Positions 50,853 to 60,223 of a stretch of DNA of 64,000 bases are shown one piece after another. This stretch comes from Bacteroidales bacterium. GTDB lineage: Bacteria; Bacteroidota; Bacteroidia; Bacteroidales; UBA932. The stretch's first letter is position 1. Each line of letters begins with the position of its first letter. The position numbers and the translations under genes were made by a program. The stretch is from the NCBI GenBank assembly GCA_016286385.1, contig JAEESO010000010.1:1-64000 (forward strand), in the 5' to 3' direction. The notes under the pieces are model-generated. The model saw only the letters and a list, made by a program, of their open reading frames with translations, made no database searches and was not told the origin of the DNA.

Positions 50853-53708
50853 TTGACAAAGGAAAGCAGCATAATAATCAAGAACGCCCGTGAGAATAAC
50901 CTCAAGGGAATTACCGTGGAAATACCCCGCGGAAAACTTGTGGTTATAACCGGCGTTTCCGGCAGCGGAAAGAGTTCCCTTGCCTTTGATACTCTCTTCG
51001 CGGAGGGCCAGCGCCGCTTTGCCGAGAGCCTTTCCTCCTACGCCCGCCAGTTCCTTGGCCGTATGTCAAAGCCTGATGTAGACATCATAGAGGGCATCCC
51101 ACCGGCAATTGCCATTGAGCAGAAGGTAAACATCAAGAACCCCCGCTCCACCGTTGCCACCACAACGGAAATATATGATTTCCTGAGGCTCCTGTTTGCC
51201 CGTATCGGCCGCACATATTCGCCCGTCAGCGGCGGTGAAGTGAAGGCCCACTCCGTGAAGGATGTGCTGGATTTTCTAAGTGACGGCACTCCCAGGGCGG
51301 TATATATTCTCTCCGATATAGGCTGGAACTCCCGTCAGGACAAAGTTGAGTATCTCCTTGCCCTCAAGGAAGAGGGTTTCGGCCGCCTTTTCAATCCTGC
51401 CGATTCCTCTATTCTCCAGATTGAGGACGTCCTCCGTATGGACGGCGCATACCCCGCCGGCCTGATGCTCCTTGTAGACCGTGTCAAAACTACAGGCACC
51501 CTTGACGATGACCTACGCGCCCGCCTTCATGCCTCCGTCCAAACAGCCTTCGATAAAGGCAACGGTGATATGGCGCTGTGGTGTGGAGAAATGATTAAGT
51601 TCTGCGCCAGGTTTGAGCTGGACGGGATCACGTTCCGGAGGCCGGACGAGTACCTTTTCAGCTTCAACAGCCCGCTGGGGGCATGCCCGGTGTGCGGGGG
51701 CCTCGGGAAGATAATCGGCATAAGCGAGGACCTTGTGGTGCCGGACAAGACAAAGAGCATCTACGACGGAGCCATAGCCTGCTGGAGAGGGGAGAAGATG
51801 AGTTGGTTCAAGGATCAGCTCATAAAGAATGCCGAAAGACTTGGCATTTCCATCTTTGAACCGTACTGCAAGCTCACGGAGGAGCAGAAGCGCATTATCT
51901 GGACATATCGCGGTGACTACGAGGACCCTGACGCATACTGCGGCATAGACCAGTTCTTTGAGTGGGTGGAGAGTAACCGCTACAAGATCCAGTACAAGTA
52001 TATGTTAAGCCGATACAGCGGCAGGACCACCTGCTCTGCGTGCGGCGGCAGCCGTCTCCGAAAGGAGGCCCTGTACGTGAAAATAGCGGGAAAGACCATC
52101 CACGACCTACTTTCCATGACCGTTGAGGAACTCCTGAAGTGGTTTGACGTCATTGCCGGCTCCGACCGGCAATCTCTGACGAAAACGGAGCAGGCAATAG
52201 CCGGCAAGACTATTGAGGAGATCCGCTACCGCCTGCAGTGCATTGAGGACGTTGGCCTTGGGTACCTCACCCTCAGCCGCACCATGAATACGCTCTCCGG
52301 CGGCGAAAGCCAGAGGGTGAACCTTGTAACGGCACTCGGAAGCTCCCTGGTGGGCTCCATGTACATTCTGGATGAGCCTTCAATCGGCCTTCATCCACGC
52401 GACACCGACAGACTCATTGCGGTCCTTCGGCGCCTCAGGGATATCGGGAACACCGTTGTTGTGGTGGAGCATGACCCTGAGATCATTAAGGCGGCCGATT
52501 ACCTCATAGATCTTGGCCCCCGTGCCGGCGTCAATGGCGGTGAGGTGGTCTTTGCCGGGAAGATTCCCGATCACGTCGGGAATGACGGTAAAACCGTCAG
52601 GCATGACGCCAAGGCCGTCATGGCCGACCCCGATCGGCCATCTCTTACCCTCCAGTACCTCTTTGGCCAGAGGCGGCAATATGAGAGAGAAAAGAACCCC
52701 TGGAGGTACTCCATCACCATCAAGGGGGCCATGCAGAACAACCTCAAGGACATAGATGTTAGGATTCCACTCAACGTCTTTACCGTTGTGAGCGGGGTTT
52801 CCGGCAGCGGAAAGAGTTCCCTGGTTGGGGACATCCTTTACCCGGCCATGCACCGCCGTCTCAATGAGACAGGGGATGTCCCGGGCACGTTCAAGGGCCT
52901 GGAAGGGGACCTCAGCCGCATAACGCGCGTGGAGTACGTGGACCAGAACCCCATCGGCAAGAGTTCCCGCTCAAACGCCGTCACCTACCTCAAAGTCTAC
53001 GACGACATCCGTAAGCTCCTGTCCCAGCAGCAGTACGCCCGCATAAACGGCTTCACGCCTTCATATTTCTCCTTCAACCAGGAGGGCGGCCGGTGCCCTG
53101 AATGCCAGGGCGACGGCTTTGTGAAGATTGGGATGCAGTTCATGGCCGATGTTACCATGGTGTGCGAGTCCTGCGGCGGCAAGCGTTTCAAGCCGGAAAT
53201 CCTGGAGGTTAACTACAAGGGCCTGAACGTGAGCGACATCCTTGACCTGAGCGTAGACGAGGCCATAGCCTTCTTCGGCGCCCAGAAGGAGCCCGAGGCC
53301 ACGGCAATCGCTGCAAAACTTCAGCCTCTTGTGGACGTTGGCCTTGGATACATCAAACTGGGGCAGCCTTCCAGTACGCTTTCCGGAGGTGAGAGCCAGC
53401 GCATCAAACTGGCGTATTTCCTCTCCATCAGCGAAGGCTCCAGGGACAAGATCCTTTTCATCTTTGACGAGCCCACAACCGGCCTTCATTTCCATGATGT
53501 CCAGAAGCTCCTGAAATCATTCGACGCCCTTCTCCAGAAAGGCCACACCGTGCTTGTGGTGGAGCATAACCTGGATGTGATAAGGGCGGCCGACTGGGTG
53601 ATAGACCTTGGCCCGGACGCCGGCGACAGGGGAGGGGAAGTGGTGTTTGAAGGCACCCCGGAAGACCTTAAGAAACAGGGAAAAACATTTACAGCAAAAT
53701 ACCTATGA
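50853..53708 (+). CDS. uvrA: Excinuclease ABC subunit A
   Basis: UvrA, 951 residues, damage-recognition ATPase of nucleotide excision repair. Two ABC modules with Walker A GVSGSGKSS at about 30 and 650, signatures LSGGESQR twice, and zinc-finger Cys pairs (CPVCGG, CSACGG, CPECQG and CESCGG). The start is TTG; no ATG lies before the conserved IIIKNARENNLK. Between the two modules (about 568-597) is an insertion of about 27 residues (KIPDHVGNDGK...ADPDRP) encoded by a two-hairpin palindromic element at 52561-52644, absent from typical UvrA. Confidence 0.97.
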   Translation: MTKESSIIIKNARENNLKGITVEIPRGKLVVITGVSGSGKSSLAFDTLFAEGQRRFAESLSSYARQFLGRMSKPDVDIIEGIPPAIAIEQKVNIKNPRSTVATTTEIYDFLRLLFARIGRTYSPVSGGEVKAHSVKDVLDFLSDGTPRAVYILSDIGWNSRQDKVEYLLALKEEGFGRLFNPADSSILQIEDVLRMDGAYPAGLMLLVDRVKTTGTLDDDLRARLHASVQTAFDKGNGDMALWCGEMIKFCARFELDGITFRRPDEYLFSFNSPLGACPVCGGLGKIIGISEDLVVPDKTKSIYDGAIACWRGEKMSWFKDQLIKNAERLGISIFEPYCKLTEEQKRIIWTYRGDYEDPDAYCGIDQFFEWVESNRYKIQYKYMLSRYSGRTTCSACGGSRLRKEALYVKIAGKTIHDLLSMTVEELLKWFDVIAGSDRQSLTKTEQAIAGKTIEEIRYRLQCIEDVGLGYLTLSRTMNTLSGGESQRVNLVTALGSSLVGSMYILDEPSIGLHPRDTDRLIAVLRRLRDIGNTVVVVEHDPEIIKAADYLIDLGPRAGVNGGEVVFAGKIPDHVGNDGKTVRHDAKAVMADPDRPSLTLQYLFGQRRQYEREKNPWRYSITIKGAMQNNLKDIDVRIPLNVFTVVSGVSGSGKSSLVGDILYPAMHRRLNETGDVPGTFKGLEGDLSRITRVEYVDQNPIGKSSRSNAVTYLKVYDDIRKLLSQQQYARINGFTPSYFSFNQEGGRCPECQGDGFVKIGMQFMADVTMVCESCGGKRFKPEILEVNYKGLNVSDILDLSVDEAIAFFGAQKEPEATAIAAKLQPLVDVGLGYIKLGQPSSTLSGGESQRIKLAYFLSISEGSRDKILFIFDEPTTGLHFHDVQKLLKSFDALLQKGHTVLVVEHNLDVIRAADWVIDLGPDAGDRGGEVVFEGTPEDLKKQGKTFTAKYL
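52561..52644. repeat. Two-hairpin palindromic element inside uvrA
   Basis: Hairpin 1 ATTCCCGA-TCACG-TCGGGAAT (52563-52583) is followed by GACGGT. Hairpin 2 is ATGGCCGA-CCCCGA-TCGGCCAT (52620-52641). Same layout, loops and flanks (GACGGT, GTC, CTC) as the element in rfbD. It stays in frame. Confidence 0.85.
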
Positions 53709-54544
53709 AAAAGATTGCAGCCATAACCATGGTCCGTAACGACGACTTCTACCTCCGTAAGTGGGTCCAGTACTATTCCCGTGAACTTGGAGGCAAGGAT
53801 CATCTTTATATCTACTATGACGGGGTGGACCAGGAGATAGGGGACTTCTGCCGCGGAACCAACGCTTTCAAGGTTCCCAAAATAGGCAAGAAAGTGGTGG
53901 AGGCGGAAAAAGGCCGCCTGCAGTTCCTCTCATGGAAGGCGGCGGAGCTCCTTTCCGGAGGCTACGATCTTGTGATAGGGGTTGATGCCGATGAATTCAT
54001 AGTGGTGGACCCTAAACTGGGGAAGACGCTTGTGGAGTACCTCAGCGGCATCAAGGTCAAAGGCTCCGTATCGGCCCTGGGCCTTGACTTTGGCCAGAAA
54101 ATTGGCGTGGAGGGAGATATCACGGATGAGATCCCGTTCCTTCAGCAGAGGCATTACGCACAGATAGGGACGCGTTACACCAAGCCATCGATAATGGCGG
54201 AACCCCTCACCTGGGGCAGCGGCTTCCATCGTATCAAGGGGAAGAACTTCCACATTGCCAAGGACCTTTACCTCTTCCACTTCGGGTACTTTGACCAGAA
54301 GCGTCTTGAAGACCGTTTCAATGACAAGGACCGCCTGAAACAGGGCTGGGGGAAACATATGAAAAAGCGTTCACGCGCCATCCGCCTTGTGACTGAGCTG
54401 CCCGCACGTAAGTTCGAGCCCTGGGTCCGTTTCGCACGCATCTGCCAAACCCTTGTGCGCCCGCCTTATGCCTGGAACAAACCGGCAATGTTCGGCCTCA
54501 GGATAATTGTTGCAATACCTCCGCGTTTTGAAGATATAGTATGA
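53705..54544 (+). CDS. Glycosyltransferase, Glyco_tranf_2_4-like
   Basis: A 279-residue GT-A-fold enzyme starting ITMVRNDDFYLRKWVQYY, with the DxD-like metal motif VDADEFI at about 95 and the conserved GSGFHRIKGK later. The layout matches the group of proteins annotated as Glyco_tranf_2_4/GT92-like. It probably adds a sugar to LPS or capsule. Overlaps uvrA and the next gene by 4 bp each. Confidence 0.82.
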   Translation: MKKIAAITMVRNDDFYLRKWVQYYSRELGGKDHLYIYYDGVDQEIGDFCRGTNAFKVPKIGKKVVEAEKGRLQFLSWKAAELLSGGYDLVIGVDADEFIVVDPKLGKTLVEYLSGIKVKGSVSALGLDFGQKIGVEGDITDEIPFLQQRHYAQIGTRYTKPSIMAEPLTWGSGFHRIKGKNFHIAKDLYLFHFGYFDQKRLEDRFNDKDRLKQGWGKHMKKRSRAIRLVTELPARKFEPWVRFARICQTLVRPPYAWNKPAMFGLRIIVAIPPRFEDIV

Positions 54545-55290
54545 GTGAAAAGGTTTATATGGTGTCCGTAGTGAGGGACTATGCCATGTATCGGAAATGC
54601 ATCGTGGATAACCCTTTCTGCCGCTCCCTTTCCATAGTGACTCTTGACAACCGGGATGAGAACCTGGGAATCCCAGTCCGCTACAACCGCTTCATGGATT
54701 CCATTCAGGAAGACGGTTGGGTGGTTTTCTGCCATGAGGACTGGATGCCGCTCCAGGATATCGGCCCTCTTCTTGAAGGGCTGGACAGGAGTAGCATCTA
54801 CGGGCCTGTAGGCGCTGTTATGGAGGTTTGTCCCAGGGCCGATTTCATCCACATCTCCGGCCATATTGAGCAGCGGCGCAAGGACGGTTCCTGGCACAAG
54901 GATGTGCGCGGGACGTGGAAGGGCGGTGAGGCTGATACCTTTGACTGCCAGTGCGTCATAGCTCATTCCAGTCTTCTCCGTGAAAAGGACCTCCGCTTTG
55001 ACGAGCACCTGTCCTTTGACATGTACGCAGAGGATTTCTGTGCATCGGCCTGGCTCAAAGGCGTCCCTTCAAAAATCCTCCCCGTCAAGTGCCGGCATTA
55101 TTCCGGCGGCACCGTGGGGCAGCGTTTCTGGGATTCCCTTGAGTATCTGAGAGGCAAATACAGGGATTGCCCCAAGAGATTTCCGTCGCCGGTTCACCGG
55201 AGGATCTCCTTCGGTGGAGACCAGTCCAGGCCCATATACAATTACAGACGCAGCCCCAATGCCGTCATCAGGTACCTCCTAAAGAAGTAA
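54541..55290 (+). CDS. GT-A-fold glycosyltransferase
   Basis: A 249-residue protein with an N-terminal beta-strand MVSVVRDYAMYRKCI, VVFCHEDWMPL in the position of the metal-binding DxD, and AEDFCASAWLKGV as the likely acceptor/catalytic segment. This is the pattern of family-2-like (Glyco_tranf_2_5) enzymes. Acts in the same surface-glycan cluster. Overlaps the previous gene by 4 bp. Confidence 0.75.
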   Translation: MSEKVYMVSVVRDYAMYRKCIVDNPFCRSLSIVTLDNRDENLGIPVRYNRFMDSIQEDGWVVFCHEDWMPLQDIGPLLEGLDRSSIYGPVGAVMEVCPRADFIHISGHIEQRRKDGSWHKDVRGTWKGGEADTFDCQCVIAHSSLLREKDLRFDEHLSFDMYAEDFCASAWLKGVPSKILPVKCRHYSGGTVGQRFWDSLEYLRGKYRDCPKRFPSPVHRRISFGGDQSRPIYNYRRSPNAVIRYLLKK

Positions 55291-55293
55291 AGT

Positions 55294-56616
55294 ATGAACA
55301 CCAGAGTACTCTGCTGCGTTTTCAACTATAACGATAATGTCCACGCCGTGGAGTGGGCAAACCGCCTGTCTCCGCACTTCGATACCCTCATCCTTGACAG
55401 CGGAAGCAGCCCCCGCTGCTCTCATCCTCTTGCCGTGCCGCTGGACAACATCTACTACTCCGGCCTCATGAACGAGGCCTTCCGCCGCGGTAAGGAAGGC
55501 GGGTACGGATGGGTGATGATAGTGACAAGCGACATAGAGATATCGGCCGATAATACCAAAAAACTTGTGGCGGCGATGATGGACGTTGCCGGAACGCGTA
55601 ACGTGGGCCTTTATCAGCCTTCTACGGCCTGGAAAGGGCGTTCTCTGCCCCAGAGCCGCTGCCATTTTACCGGCAGGATGAGAAGCGCTTCTTTCCAGGA
55701 AGGCTGGTTCCACATGATAAGGATTGACCTCATGGAGAAAGTATGCCCAATAGACCTGACGCTAAATAAACTGGGCTGGGGAGTAGACCTTGCACTCAGT
55801 CATTTTGCGCGCATCATGGGCCTTCTTGTGCTGGTTGACGACCGAATCAGGGTTGTCCATCCCGGAGGAACGGGATACGGCAGGGATGAGGCCCTCCGCC
55901 AGATGAGGGCCTGGCACGCTACCATCCCGGGATATACTTCACCAAGGCACTTCCGTCCCCGGAGAACACCGGTGGAATATCGGCTCATTGTGACTCTCAC
56001 TACATGGAAGGCCCGTATCGGCAATATTCCTGCCGTACTGGATACAATTTTCGGCCAGTCTTACAAGCCTGACCTTGTGGTGCTTAACGTGGCGTATGAC
56101 CTGGAGATTCCAGCCCATGTCCAGGAGTACATAGATTCCCATCCCGTGGAGGTGAACCGGATGGAGGACCTGAAGGTGTACAAGAAGCTTATCCCTACGC
56201 TGAGGAAGCATCCGGGCGTTTGCGTAGTGTCAATTGACGACGACTGGCTGTACCCTCCCGGCATGCTGGAAGATTTCATCTCAGTGCACAGGAAATACCC
56301 CGAGAGGCCGGTGAGCGGCAACCACGTGCATCTTTTCCACACGGATTTCCACTGCGGGTGTGCTTCACTTACCAGGGCCGATTATTTTGGGGACAGCCTT
56401 GACCTTATTGACAAGGAGGTAATGGCTAACTGCCCCAGCGATGACAGCGTCTATACGTATTTCCTCAAGCGCCGGGGGTATCTGTATGCCCGTACACGTC
56501 ACAAATACTTCATTAACATGACGCCATATAACCCGCTGGAGCCTCATTCCCCGGACGGAGACAACCATCCACAGGTGTCCTGGGCATATCTGTGCGGGCG
56601 TTTTGGGGAGGTTTAA
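55294..56616 (+). CDS. Two-domain glycosyltransferase
   Basis: A 440-residue protein with two GT-A-like domains in tandem. The N-terminal half (1-215) starts VLCCVFNYNDN and has VTSDIEIS as its acidic motif. The C-terminal half (218-440) starts LIVTLTTWKARIGN and carries the metal motif SIDDDWLYP and ANCPSDDSVYTY. Either a bifunctional enzyme or a fusion of two transferases. Last gene of the rightward run; its stop overlaps the next, opposite gene by 4 bp. Confidence 0.78.
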   Translation: MNTRVLCCVFNYNDNVHAVEWANRLSPHFDTLILDSGSSPRCSHPLAVPLDNIYYSGLMNEAFRRGKEGGYGWVMIVTSDIEISADNTKKLVAAMMDVAGTRNVGLYQPSTAWKGRSLPQSRCHFTGRMRSASFQEGWFHMIRIDLMEKVCPIDLTLNKLGWGVDLALSHFARIMGLLVLVDDRIRVVHPGGTGYGRDEALRQMRAWHATIPGYTSPRHFRPRRTPVEYRLIVTLTTWKARIGNIPAVLDTIFGQSYKPDLVVLNVAYDLEIPAHVQEYIDSHPVEVNRMEDLKVYKKLIPTLRKHPGVCVVSIDDDWLYPPGMLEDFISVHRKYPERPVSGNHVHLFHTDFHCGCASLTRADYFGDSLDLIDKEVMANCPSDDSVYTYFLKRRGYLYARTRHKYFINMTPYNPLEPHSPDGDNHPQVSWAYLCGRFGEV

Positions 56617-57764
56617 CCAAGCTGTGTCTCAATCTGGGTCAGGAAACGCCGACACAGGTACTTGGCGCTGAATTCCGTGAGAAGGGCCTTTCTGTCACTG
56701 AAGTCCTTTATTTCCTGGGCCTTTACAAGGGCATTGAGGATTTCTTCAGGATTGTTGCTGCACTGCATGATTGAGTCCAGACCGCCCATAATCTTTGATA
56801 CGGGGGAGTTTTCCCCGGATATGGCAACTATGGGAAGGCTGTAAGGCAGGTAGCATATTACTTTGCTGGAGAGGAATACATCATCAGGGATATCGGCCGC
56901 AATATCTATGAGGCAATCGGCCTTGGCGTAATAGTCATTTATCTGGAGTGTGGCCTCCTTGAATATTATCTTGCCTTCATCCACAAGATCCGGGGCATAT
57001 TCCTTATGCTGTTTCCAGACATCTCCAACTATTATGAGCCTGGCGTCCGGCCTTATTGACAGGAAACGGCGGAAGGCATCGGCCATCCCGTCTATCTTCC
57101 TGAGTCCGTAAAGGCTGCCGGCATAGAGGATGTTGAATCCATCATGGGGAATTATAGAGAAACCCTCAGGTAATTCCCTGTAAGGTGTGTAGAGATAATC
57201 CCATGCTCCCTTGAAATCTGTCACGATGCCTTTCTCATATTCCAGCATCATGGGATTGGACAGGATGAAAAGGTCTGAGCATGAGCAAAGCCTGTTCAGG
57301 CCACGGCCGATTTTTGGGTGGAGGTCTGCGTCCTTCCCAAGCCAGGGGATAGGGGAGGGCATGCCGTCTACGCTGTATATGATATAGGGGCAGCGCAGTT
57401 TCTCCTTCAGGAGTTTTCCAAGGTTAAGTGCAGAATAATAACCGTTGGATGTAAGTACTACAATGGCGTCATAGTGCTCTGAAAATACTTCACGATTCTC
57501 TTTGTAGGTTCTGCGTGCCCAGCGGCGGTCTCTGGGATTGAAGCCCAGCCATCTCCATTTTCTTTTGGCCCAGCGCCAGTTTTCGGCAGCATTGTGAAGC
57601 TTGATAAGGCGGATGTTGTCAAGCGGCATGGAAGGGTCATGTTCCTCAGTAAGAAGAGTAATCCTTCCGGATTTGGCGATATAGGGGATGAGAGTTTTGA
57701 AAACTATTCCGGGCGCAGTGAGAGAAGTGTCCAGTGCGACTATCAAATAATTCCTTAGTGTCAC
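56613..57764 (-). CDS. GT4-like glycosyltransferase
   Basis: A 383-residue GT-B-fold enzyme: N-terminal acceptor domain, then NILYAGSLYGLRKIDGMADAF and ARLIIVGDVWK of the donor domain, and DDVFLSSKVICYLPYSLPIVA in the nucleotide-sugar region. The start is GTG at 57764, since no ATG is close. It is divergent from rfbC and convergent with the preceding cluster, so it is its own unit. Confidence 0.82.
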   Translation of the reverse strand: MTLRNYLIVALDTSLTAPGIVFKTLIPYIAKSGRITLLTEEHDPSMPLDNIRLIKLHNAAENWRWAKRKWRWLGFNPRDRRWARRTYKENREVFSEHYDAIVVLTSNGYYSALNLGKLLKEKLRCPYIIYSVDGMPSPIPWLGKDADLHPKIGRGLNRLCSCSDLFILSNPMMLEYEKGIVTDFKGAWDYLYTPYRELPEGFSIIPHDGFNILYAGSLYGLRKIDGMADAFRRFLSIRPDARLIIVGDVWKQHKEYAPDLVDEGKIIFKEATLQINDYYAKADCLIDIAADIPDDVFLSSKVICYLPYSLPIVAISGENSPVSKIMGGLDSIMQCSNNPEEILNALVKAQEIKDFSDRKALLTEFSAKYLCRRFLTQIETQLG

Positions 57765-57784
57765 GGTATATTCCTTTAACTACG

Positions 57785-57792
57785 CAAAGATA
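57785..57792 (-). promoter_or_regulatory. -7 element for the GT4-like gene
   Basis: TATCTTTG on the minus strand. Confidence 0.55.
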
Positions 57793-57814
57793 ATATAAAT
57801 CGCAAAAATATTGG

Positions 57815-57822
57815 TATATTTG
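57815..57822 (+). promoter_or_regulatory. -7 element for rfbC-rfbD
   Basis: TATATTTG 19 nt before the rfbC ATG; divergent from the GT4 promoter. Confidence 0.6.
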
Positions 57823-57841
57823 CATTCTCTGAGAGAAATAT

Positions 57842-58420
57842 ATGATAGAAGTAATAAGGACAGATATTCCAGGAGTGGTAATCATTGAACCCAGGGTGTT
57901 TGGAGACTCCAGGGGGTATTTCTTTGAAAGCTGGAGCCAGAGGGATTTTGACGCTGCGGTAAGGCCCGTGCACTTTGTTCAGGACAATGAAAGCAAAAGT
58001 TCCTACGGCGTTGTCCGCGGCCTTCATTACCAGAAGGGGATGCATTCCCAAAGTAAGCTGGTCCGTGTTGTGAGCGGCACCGTCCTGGATGTTGCTGTGG
58101 ATATCCGCCGCGGTTCTCCGTGGTTCGGCCAGCACGTGGCCTGCATCCTCTCCGGAGAGAATCACCGGCAGTTCTTCGTGCCCCGCGGGTTCGCCCACGG
58201 TTTTGCCGTACTTAGCCCGGAAGCCGTATTCCAGTATAAATGTGACAACCCCTACGCCCCGGACCAGGAAGGCGCAATAGCCTGGAATGATCCTTCCCTT
58301 GGCATAGACTGGGGCATTCCGGAGGCTTCCGTCCTTCTGTCAGAGAAAGACAGGCATCATCCGCTTCTTTCCGCTGCCACTGATCTTTTTGACTATTCCG
58401 TAGATTATTACGCAAAATGA
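57842..58420 (+). CDS. rfbC: dTDP-4-dehydrorhamnose 3,5-epimerase
   Basis: RmlC of 192 residues, third step of dTDP-L-rhamnose synthesis. Family blocks: PRVFGDSRGYFFESW, RGLHYQKG with the catalytic His, and FVPRGFAHGF. Overlaps rfbD by 4 bp (ATGA). The first two enzymes (rfbA, rfbB) are not in the window. Confidence 0.95.
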   Translation: MIEVIRTDIPGVVIIEPRVFGDSRGYFFESWSQRDFDAAVRPVHFVQDNESKSSYGVVRGLHYQKGMHSQSKLVRVVSGTVLDVAVDIRRGSPWFGQHVACILSGENHRQFFVPRGFAHGFAVLSPEAVFQYKCDNPYAPDQEGAIAWNDPSLGIDWGIPEASVLLSEKDRHHPLLSAATDLFDYSVDYYAK

Positions 58421-59316
58421 GGGTACTTGTAACAGGAGGCTGCGGCCAGCTTGGAATGAGCCTCAGGGCCATCCTGAAAGGCCAGGATGCCATATTCGCA
58501 GACATTGTTGAGGCTCCGGATACCACTTATCTGGACATTACGGACCTTCAGGCCATAAGGGCTCTTGTCGCAAATGAGGGCATAGACACTATAATAAACT
58601 GCGCAGCATACACAAACGTAGAGGCTGCGGAGGACAATTATGATCTTGCAGAGCGCCTCAATGCAAAAGCCGTGGAAAACCTTGCCGTTGCTATGAAGGA
58701 TGCCGGCGGACTCCTTATCCACATTTCTACGGACTATGTCTTTGGGAAGGAGCCGTATAACACCCCCTGCCGTGAAGACCAGAAAGGCACTCCCACAGGC
58801 GTCTATGGCCTTACAAAACTCCACGGGGAGGAGGCAATCCTGCGCTCCGGCGTCCGTTACGTCATTATCCGCACTGCTTGGCTGTACAGTGAGTACGGAA
58901 AGAACTTTGTGAAAACCATGCTGCAACTTACAGCCACAAAGCCTTCCCTCAAGGTGGTCTTTGACCAGGTTGGCACCCCCACCTACGCCGGAGACCTTGC
59001 CGGGGCTATCGTTGAGATTGCCGGTCAGGCCGGCAATGACGGTGGGGACGTCATGCCCGGCCCCGACCGGGCATCTCAAATATTCAATTACAGCAATGAG
59101 GGTGTGTGCTCATGGTATGACTTTGCAAAGGCCATCGCAGAGTACTCCGGGCACACTTCCTGTGACATCCAGCCCTGCCACTCATCGGAATTCCCGTCAA
59201 AGGTGCATCGGCCCGCATACTCAGTGCTGGATAAGACCAAAATCAAAGAGACCTTTGGTCTCAGCATCCCTTACTGGACAGATTCCCTGAAGGCCTGCCT
59301 TTCTAAAATGCTGTAA
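58417..59316 (+). CDS. rfbD: dTDP-4-dehydrorhamnose reductase
   Basis: RmlD of 299 residues, last step of dTDP-rhamnose synthesis. NADPH motif VTGGCGQLG, ISTDYVFG, the catalytic YGLTKLHGE (YxxxK) and RTAWLYSEYGKNFV are all present. After YAGDLAGAIVEIA a segment of about 20 residues (GQAGNDGG...PGPDRAS) is encoded by a palindromic element at 59015-59077, before the conserved FNYSNEG. The insertion is in frame and the rest of the enzyme is intact, so activity is likely kept. Confidence 0.95.
   Translation: MRVLVTGGCGQLGMSLRAILKGQDAIFADIVEAPDTTYLDITDLQAIRALVANEGIDTIINCAAYTNVEAAEDNYDLAERLNAKAVENLAVAMKDAGGLLIHISTDYVFGKEPYNTPCREDQKGTPTGVYGLTKLHGEEAILRSGVRYVIIRTAWLYSEYGKNFVKTMLQLTATKPSLKVVFDQVGTPTYAGDLAGAIVEIAGQAGNDGGDVMPGPDRASQIFNYSNEGVCSWYDFAKAIAEYSGHTSCDIQPCHSSEFPSKVHRPAYSVLDKTKIKETFGLSIPYWTDSLKACLSKML
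59015..59077. repeat. Two-hairpin palindromic element inside rfbD
   Basis: Hairpin 1 ATTGCCGG-TCAGG-CCGGCAAT (59017-59037) followed by GACGGT; hairpin 2 ATGCCCGG-CCCCGA-CCGGGCAT (59053-59074). The stems differ from the uvrA copy but co-vary, so pairing is kept while sequence changes. Confidence 0.85.
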
Positions 59317-60223
59317 CAAGCGCTCCCTTTTCAAGCCGCCAGCCGTCCGGGCAATCCAGTCCCGTGCCGCTTGGTTTAAGTATTATGGGGTAAAGGGCGT
59401 TACGCTCCGCACCCTCATCTTCCGTTATGTAAAAGCGGTATATCAATGATTCTCCAGGGCGCGTGTGGCAGGTGGAGGAGTGGTAATCGGCCTTAATCTC
59501 AATATATGGCTCCACAAGGCCGTCAGGGCCGCTTTCAAGCAGGTACAGAGGCAGTACCCCGCTTATGCCGTCAAGGGTGTCATGGTTGAGGTTGTACACC
59601 TCAGGGCCCGTTTTTGAGTATCCTTCCGTGAAAATCTGGCCCCAGGATTCCACACGGCTTTCTCCAAAGAGGAGCACTGAGGAAGCGCTGTCACAGACCT
59701 GTACGGAGGTAATGCGTATTGATACGTCCTCATTGAGGGCGCGGCGGTCCACCCTGAGGTCTACCCTGGACATGAGCCTCTCCAACGGCACTTCAATTAT
59801 TGCGTCATTTCCGGCAACGGCGTAATCCATCATGGCGGCCATTGGGATTCCCTGGGAGAATTCGTCAGGGTAGGCCATGTGGTACCGGTAGGAAAGGGCT
59901 TCTTCAATTGTCCCGAAATTCAGTTCATACCCAAGATTTGCAGCCGCAAGTACTACATACGGGGCATCCTTCAGAAGCCGGGCCGATACCGACATTGCCT
60001 CTCCGGAGAAGTCCCTCCTGGGCACATAGATTTTCTTCTCCAGAAGACCGAAGGCGTTGTATACGTAGAGGTTGTAGTCTGTGATAAGTGACTCTTCAGG
60101 GTCGCCTGAACGCGTGTGGGGTAAGGGTGCGAGGAGGGTTATGGAAACCTCGCAGGGTGGCTTCTCCACACGCGTACATGCGGCCACGAGCAAAATTATT
60201 AACCATCTAACCCCTCTTCCCAT
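59303..60223 (-). CDS. Mfa2/FimB-like fimbrial lipoprotein
   Basis: A 306-residue lipoprotein (lipobox VAAC, Cys16). The opening ITDYNLYVYNAFGLLEKKIYV and later PLERLMSRVDLRVDR and GVLPLYLLESG match the FimB/Mfa2 family (DUF4906-like), which anchors and ends pili in Bacteroidales. Its start overlaps the stop of the gene at 60223-61188 by one base. No major fimbrillin gene is adjacent, so whether it works with a pilus here is not shown. Confidence 0.78.
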   Translation of the reverse strand: MGRGVRWLIILLVAACTRVEKPPCEVSITLLAPLPHTRSGDPEESLITDYNLYVYNAFGLLEKKIYVPRRDFSGEAMSVSARLLKDAPYVVLAAANLGYELNFGTIEEALSYRYHMAYPDEFSQGIPMAAMMDYAVAGNDAIIEVPLERLMSRVDLRVDRRALNEDVSIRITSVQVCDSASSVLLFGESRVESWGQIFTEGYSKTGPEVYNLNHDTLDGISGVLPLYLLESGPDGLVEPYIEIKADYHSSTCHTRPGESLIYRFYITEDEGAERNALYPIILKPSGTGLDCPDGWRLEKGALVTAF

